10,250 nucleotides of DNA from the NCBI GenBank assembly GCA_012799115.1, contig JAAZLY010000191.1, positions 1 to 10,250 of the forward strand, given 5' to 3'. The stretch comes from Bacillota bacterium (GTDB lineage: Bacteria > Bacillota > Limnochordia > Darwinibacteriales > Darwinibacteriaceae). This document shows positions 7,026 through 10,250 of the stretch, in pieces. Made by a program: the position numbers and the translations under genes. The notes beneath the pieces are model-generated. The model made no database searches. It was given only the letters and a program-made list of their open reading frames with translations, and was not told the DNA's origin. Position 1 is the first letter of the stretch, and every line of letters begins with the position of its first letter.

Positions 7026-8903
7026 TTACTCCCTTCCAGTTGGCTCTAAGAAGGGCAACATGAACTTGAAGTTTGGCCAATGGTACCAAGGAACACCATA
7101 AGGATTTTCACCGCTGGGGTAATTGGTCCAATAGTAGGTGTCGAGTCCCATAAAGCCTGGGAATGAAGCGAGGGAAACACCAGGTTGCCCGTCAATTAGA
7201 CGCTTGATGACTTCCATGCCAAGCTCAATGTTCTCGGGATCGTTGTAATCGTTGTTCTCCATCTTTTCGATGAATACATCGATTTCTTCATGGAACCATC
7301 TGGATTGGTGACCAACTAGTTTCTCACCAAGGGGCTTAAAGTACGCTGATTTAAAGACGTTGATCCCTCTGTAGAGGTCGATGCCAGCTCCAAATGGCTC
7401 GGCAGCTGGCTGCCCGCCCACTACCTGGTAGTCTCCGTTCTCTGTTAAGGACTCAACCTGTTCAGTTGGAACAGCTTCACAATCGATACCAAACTGCGCC
7501 CACTGATTTGCAATGGCGAAAGCCCATTTAAACGATGGGTTGGTAGAGGTTGTCAACGATACAATCTCTATCTTCCACGGAGTACCATCAGGCAAGAACC
7601 ATTTGCCGTCTCTGCCGCGGGTAAAGCCATTCTTGAGTAGTAGCTTCTCTGCTAGCTCTGGCGAATGACTCCACCAACCATAGCCAAACATCTCTCGAAT
7701 CTCTTTCTCCGTCTCAGGTACACTATACCCTCTCTGCCTGGCTTCTTCGGCCATCTCGAAGGGCAAGTTCGCATTATACGGCTTGTACTGTTCACCGTCG
7801 ATTTCGATGGTGTAATCTTCTAGATAGGGCTGTAACTCTTCATAGTAGTATTCATAGTAGGGGAGCAAGGCTGGAATATAAGCTGGAGAGAAGGCTACGG
7901 CTCCATCATACGCCGTCAATGCCAGATTCTTTGCATCCAAGGCCAGGTTGAGAGCCCAACGTACCTCTGGATTATCAAAGGGTTCCACAAGGGTGTTAAA
8001 TGCCGCACCAGTGACTGCTGGGTGTAGAAGTTCTGCCCAGGGGAAGTCTTCGTAGAATCCACGTGCGTACTCATTACGGCTCAAGACAACCTGAAGGGAC
8101 TCAGGGGTCAAGTCGGCCATATCTAGTTCATGACTAATTTGCGCCATCGCTTTTTTCGATGCATCACCATAGTGTATAAATTTGACATAGTTAGGGGCAG
8201 GTTTGCCATAGAGCATTCCAGTTGCAGTTCTGTCCCAATCTTCTCTGAGTTCATACAAGAACCAATAACCACCTAGGTCGTATTCCACAAGTGTGTAAGG
8301 ACCCGTTCCCACAGGTGGGTTAAACTGAAAACTCAATGGATCTTCGGCTGTTTCGAAGATGTGTTTTGGCAAAATACGACAGGCACCCCACCTATCTAAG
8401 AACTGATAGTGGAACCTAGAGTTCGGCTCTTTTAAGTCAAAGACTACTGTGTATGGACCAGTTTTGTTCACCTGGGCAATATTCTGGTTAAACTGGGTAT
8501 GGTAGCCAAATCCAGGCGTCTCCATACTAAGGGTTACAGTATACACCACGTCGTCAGCGGTAAACTCAACCCCATCGTTCCAATAAACCCCTTCGCGCAG
8601 GTTCACCGTCATCTGTGTGAAATCCTCATTGTAAATTGGGTTCTCACTGGCCAGAACATTAATGATTTCACCCGTGACATAATCCGCCATCCACAAAGGA
8701 TCAATGACGAGCTGCTGAAGTCCTTTATCGTTTCCTACCCAAGTTGCCCAGAAGTTAAAGTTCCCTGGGTTACCAACTTTTCCAGTTAGGATGTCTACAA
8801 TAAGCGTTTCGTTTCTTGGGGGTTCAACAGCCATGACCAAACTTGATAGACACAAGCTCAAAACAGTGGCAATCACAACAAAAACTGTACTTTTCAGTCT
8901 CAT
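7026..8903 (-). CDS. Family-5 extracellular solute-binding protein, probably oligosaccharide-binding
   Basis: Substrate-capturing subunit of the Opp/Dpp-type importer, 625 residues. A Sec signal peptide covers about residues 1-25 (MRLKSTV then a hydrophobic core, probable cleavage after VMA). Cys18 is preceded by Leu, so there is no valid lipobox. The family-5 signature lies at about 91-122 (NLREGVYWNDG, FTADDVVYT), GTGPY at 199-203 and NPEVRWALNLALD at 321-333. The C-terminal end is rich in aromatic residues (YYWTNYPSG, GVPWYHWPNF), as in family-5 proteins that bind plant oligosaccharides, for example in Thermotoga. Its place ahead of the permeases, arabinanase and araB suggests arabino-oligosaccharides, but a peptide ligand is not excluded by sequence alone. 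The ATG start has a very strong site, GAGGAGGGG, 6 nt upstream, and overlaps the stop of a possible micro-ORF as ATGA. Confidence 0.93.
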   Translation of the reverse strand: MRLKSTVFVVIATVLSLCLSSLVMAVEPPRNETLIVDILTGKVGNPGNFNFWATWVGNDKGLQQLVIDPLWMADYVTGEIINVLASENPIYNEDFTQMTVNLREGVYWNDGVEFTADDVVYTVTLSMETPGFGYHTQFNQNIAQVNKTGPYTVVFDLKEPNSRFHYQFLDRWGACRILPKHIFETAEDPLSFQFNPPVGTGPYTLVEYDLGGYWFLYELREDWDRTATGMLYGKPAPNYVKFIHYGDASKKAMAQISHELDMADLTPESLQVVLSRNEYARGFYEDFPWAELLHPAVTGAAFNTLVEPFDNPEVRWALNLALDAKNLALTAYDGAVAFSPAYIPALLPYYEYYYEELQPYLEDYTIEIDGEQYKPYNANLPFEMAEEARQRGYSVPETEKEIREMFGYGWWSHSPELAEKLLLKNGFTRGRDGKWFLPDGTPWKIEIVSLTTSTNPSFKWAFAIANQWAQFGIDCEAVPTEQVESLTENGDYQVVGGQPAAEPFGAGIDLYRGINVFKSAYFKPLGEKLVGHQSRWFHEEIDVFIEKMENNDYNDPENIELGMEVIKRLIDGQPGVSLASFPGFMGLDTYYWTNYPSGENPYGVPWYHWPNFKFMLPFLEPTGRE

Positions 8904-8995
8904 TTGTCCCCTCCTCGATGTTTACGAACGACAAGACATCTGTCACATACCTTAAAAATGACCCCTTTACGACCAAAACCGTTATGTTTAGCCAT
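8900..8995 (-). CDS. Possible 31-residue basic micro-ORF with a CxxC motif
   Basis: The frame runs from ATG at 8995 to TGA at 8902-8900 and encodes 31 residues. It is preceded by AAAGGGGTGAT (about 8998-9008), which matches the extended anti-Shine-Dalgarno complement AAGGAGGTGAT at 9 of 11 positions, with the G block 6 nt from the ATG. Its stop overlaps the start of the binding-protein gene in an ATGA arrangement, the usual layout for coupled translation. The peptide starts MAKHNGFGRKG, has CDRC at 17-20 and ends VVRKHRGGDK; it is strongly basic with no signal peptide or membrane segment. I do not recognise it. The CxxC followed by VVRKHRG is loosely like a zinc knuckle such as that in ribosomal protein L36, which may be chance. 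It could be a leader peptide, a genuine small metal-binding protein, or a random frame of about 100 nt. Confidence 0.42.
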   Translation of the reverse strand: MAKHNGFGRKGVIFKVCDRCLVVRKHRGGDK

Positions 8996-9049
8996 ATATC
9001 ACCCCTTTGTCACATAATAATAAGTAAAGCCTCCCAATCTTCCTGCACA

Positions 9050-9064
9050 AAATTGATACAATTT
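9050..9064. promoter_or_regulatory. 15-bp dyad, candidate operator
   Basis: AAATTG-ATA-CAATTT is a perfect inverted repeat with 6-bp arms and a 3-nt centre. It lies 55 nt upstream of the micro-ORF start and about 150 nt upstream of the binding-protein start, a suitable place for control of the leftward operon. It differs from the inverted repeat at araB, so it need not bind the same protein. A/T-rich dyads of this size arise by chance fairly often. Confidence 0.3.
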
Positions 9065-9071
9065 GGAGACG

Positions 9072-9100
9072 TTGTATGACATCAGACCTTGTAGTATAGT
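9072..9100 (+). promoter_or_regulatory. Promoter-like element, plus strand
   Basis: TTGTAT (9072-9077) and TATAGT (9095-9100) are separated by 17 nt. If used, it would produce a leader of nearly 380 nt before the sugar-binding protein gene. The closer candidate at 9404-9432 is a simpler explanation for that gene, so this one is tentative. Confidence 0.28.
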
Positions 9101-9391
9101 TTCTCGAGCACCAGTCAAAACCCTCCCGAAATATTAATTTCTTGTCCGATTCGTAAACTCAACGCCCCGTTATACCGATTTAGTTGACGAAATCGAGCAA
9201 CGCAAATAGCTATGTTCATAATTTGCCTGTTTTCTTAAAAAGAATAAAAGGACATTTACGAAGAGGCGTAGAATAGGTAATGACCAGCACACGTCGGACA
9301 TCATACCTTGATGGCCCAATGGTGCGTTAGAAGCGGTTTTAAGCACTTGGGATTTGTAGAGAAACCCAGATTGCTGGTATGAAGGGGGGAT

Positions 9392-9408
9392 GTTAAGAGG
9401 ATCTTAAC
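9392..9408. promoter_or_regulatory. GTTAAG-N5-CTTAAC dyad overlapping a -35 element
   Basis: A perfect 6-bp inverted repeat with a 5-nt spacer ends inside the predicted -35 of the promoter for the divergent sugar-binding protein gene. A regulator bound there could block or, from the upstream face, assist RNA polymerase. No known operator consensus is recognised. Confidence 0.35.
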
Positions 9409-9432
9409 TAAGCGGCACAAGTTGTCTATCAT
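9404..9432 (+). promoter_or_regulatory. Likely promoter of the divergent sugar-binding protein gene
   Basis: TTAACT (9404-9409, 4 of 6 consensus bases) and TATCAT (9427-9432, 5 of 6) are spaced by 17 nt. Transcription would begin near 9439, leaving a leader of about 46 nt that contains AAGGAG (9469-9474), 10 nt before the ATG. A short ACAAGTTGT dyad (9417-9425) lies in the spacer. Confidence 0.42.
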
Positions 9433-9484
9433 GTCGAGTCTAGAATTACCCCTAAAACAACGAGAATGAAGGAGTGACAAGTCA

Positions 9485-10250
9485 ATGAAAAGGATTTTCG
9501 TAGCATTTTTAGTGATGCTCTTGCTCTGCATGCCCGCTGCTGCTGCAAATTACTATCCCGAGTACACCGGGGAACCAACAACGATCACGATGTGGGCATG
9601 GACCAGCAACGAGAATTATTCCATTGAGGAGTTCGAAAAGGTATATCCCAACATCAAGGTTGAGTGGGAAGATTTCGGCGTACACTATGAGAAAGCTCAA
9701 ACTGCTTTGGCCGCTGGTACTGGTCTTCCAGACGTTCTGATGGTGGAATATTCGTTTGCTCCCCAATACATGGATCTTGGGGCATTCCAACCCATCAATG
9801 AGTGGCTACCTGAGGACGTCTTTGTAGAACTCTACGGAGAGCAAGCTTTAGGCTGGTCTTCTTTAGACGGTGTTATCTATGGTACACCACAAGATAGCGG
9901 TGCAATTACGTTCTTCTACCGCCAAGACCTCTTTGAAGAATATGACCTAGAAGTCCCCGTAACATGGGATGACTTCGCAACACAGGCAAGAAAGTTCCGT
10001 CAAGCTAGACCCGACCTCGTGTTCAACGGACCACCTCTAGGCTATGCACTATGGTGGGTCGGCCTTGTTTGGCAATCTGGTGTGAAGATGTTTGACTACC
10101 ACGATGGCAACTGGTATATCGACTTTACCAACCCCGGCGCTGAGAAAGTATTCGAATTCTGGGGTGAATTGATTGATGAAGGTACCATCGACGTCGAGAT
10201 GTGGTGGAACGCTGACTGGTACAACTCTCTCAACCAAGGAACTACAGCCA
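9485..10250 (+). CDS. Family-1 (CUT1-type) extracellular sugar-binding protein, N-terminal part
   Basis: The frame is open from ATG at 9485 to the window edge, giving 255 residues of an expected 400 or so. It is the start of a family-1 solute-binding protein that delivers a sugar to a CUT1 ABC importer outside the membrane. A Sec signal peptide (MKRIFVAF, hydrophobic core, cleavage probably after PAAAA near residue 21) is followed by the family pattern: TITMWAWTSNE (33-43), FEKVYPNIKVEW (50-61), AAGTGLPDVLMVE (76-88), LGAFQPINEWLP (98-109), GVIYGTPQDSG (129-139), FFYRQDLFEEYDLEVPVTWDDF (143-164). Cys15 lies in the hydrophobic core without a lipobox. The start is supported by AAGGAG 10 nt upstream. 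It is transcribed away from the Opp-type operon. Ligand unknown; a pentose or oligosaccharide is plausible from context. Permease genes would be expected to the right of the window. Confidence 0.92.
   Translation, partial: MKRIFVAFLVMLLLCMPAAAANYYPEYTGEPTTITMWAWTSNENYSIEEFEKVYPNIKVEWEDFGVHYEKAQTALAAGTGLPDVLMVEYSFAPQYMDLGAFQPINEWLPEDVFVELYGEQALGWSSLDGVIYGTPQDSGAITFFYRQDLFEEYDLEVPVTWDDFATQARKFRQARPDLVFNGPPLGYALWWVGLVWQSGVKMFDYHDGNWYIDFTNPGAEKVFEFWGELIDEGTIDVEMWWNADWYNSLNQGTTA

Larger units (their letters stand above)
8996..9484. other. Divergent intergenic regulatory region without a clear gene
   Basis: This 489-nt stretch separates the leftward transporter operon from the rightward sugar-binding protein gene. 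The frames open here are short, lack good ribosome binding sites and resemble no known protein. It holds two dyads (9050-9064 and 9392-9408), two promoter-like pairs on the plus strand (9072-9100 and 9404-9432), an octamer TTTACGAA/TTCGTAAA recurring at 9150-9157 and 9255-9262 with a further copy at 8921-8928, and direct repeats of ACCCCTTT and TGTCACATA at its left end. No clear sigma-A promoter for the leftward operon could be found; the transporter promoter may be weak and activator-dependent, or use a pattern I did not recognise. No riboswitch, tRNA or terminator was recognised. Confidence 0.6.

Noticed and set aside
9093..9118. Minus-strand promoter TTGACT / TATACT for the transporter operon
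   Set aside because: Both hexamers look good but are only 14 nt apart, too short for sigma-A; TTTGAC gives 15 nt. It also shares its -10 bases with the plus-strand candidate.
9128..9141. Small hairpin GAAAT-ATTA-ATTTC
   Set aside because: Five A/T-rich pairs in an A/T-rich region are expected by chance and there is no T-tract or neighbouring structure.
9431..9469. 12-codon frame ahead of the divergent sugar-binding gene, ending at its ribosome binding site
   Set aside because: It has no ribosome binding site of its own and begins inside the proposed -10 element, so it would not be transcribed from that promoter.
9301..9790. Two minus-strand open frames under and just upstream of the divergent sugar-binding gene
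   Set aside because: No ribosome binding site or recognisable domain; they are antisense to the signal-peptide and N-terminal coding region or lie in regulatory DNA.

Overview
The window carries an arabinan / arabino-oligosaccharide utilisation locus from an anaerobic-looking bacterium, most likely a Firmicutes-type or Thermotogota-like lineage. This placement is an inference: strong AGGAGG-type ribosome binding sites, frequent GTG/TTG starts, Opp-type transporters next to plant-polysaccharide genes, and family-5 and family-1 solute-binding proteins. Both solute-binding proteins have an ordinary Sec signal peptide and no lipobox, which would fit a cell with a periplasm. No RNA gene, CRISPR array or mobile element was seen.

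Layout on the minus strand, in transcription order from right to left: a possible 31-residue CxxC micro-ORF (8995-8900); a family-5 solute-binding protein (8903-7026); a strong hairpin without a T-tract (about 7018-6985); two Opp/Dpp-type permeases (6946-5945 and 5931-5071); two Opp/Dpp-type ATPases (5066-4041 and 4078-3053, overlapping by 38 nt); a secreted two-domain GH43 endo-arabinanase (3029-1569); and ribulokinase araB (1425 to beyond position 1, so its C-terminus is cut off). Gaps from the first permease to the arabinanase are small or negative, so these genes look like one transcription unit. araB follows a 143-nt gap that holds a convincing promoter bracketed by an 8-bp inverted repeat.

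The right end (9485-10250) is the start of a divergently oriented gene for a family-1 (CUT1-type) sugar-binding protein, cut off by the window edge. The 489-nt region between the divergent units (8996-9484) has no convincing protein gene but holds dyads, short repeated motifs and candidate promoters.

Proposed working model: the secreted GH43 enzyme cuts alpha-1,5-arabinan; the five-component Opp-type ABC importer brings in the arabino-oligosaccharides; enzymes outside the window release arabinose and isomerise it to L-ribulose; AraB phosphorylates L-ribulose. The roles of AraB and the GH43 enzyme rest on clear family features. The transporter substrate is inferred from context. The divergent CUT1 protein may belong to a second sugar importer.
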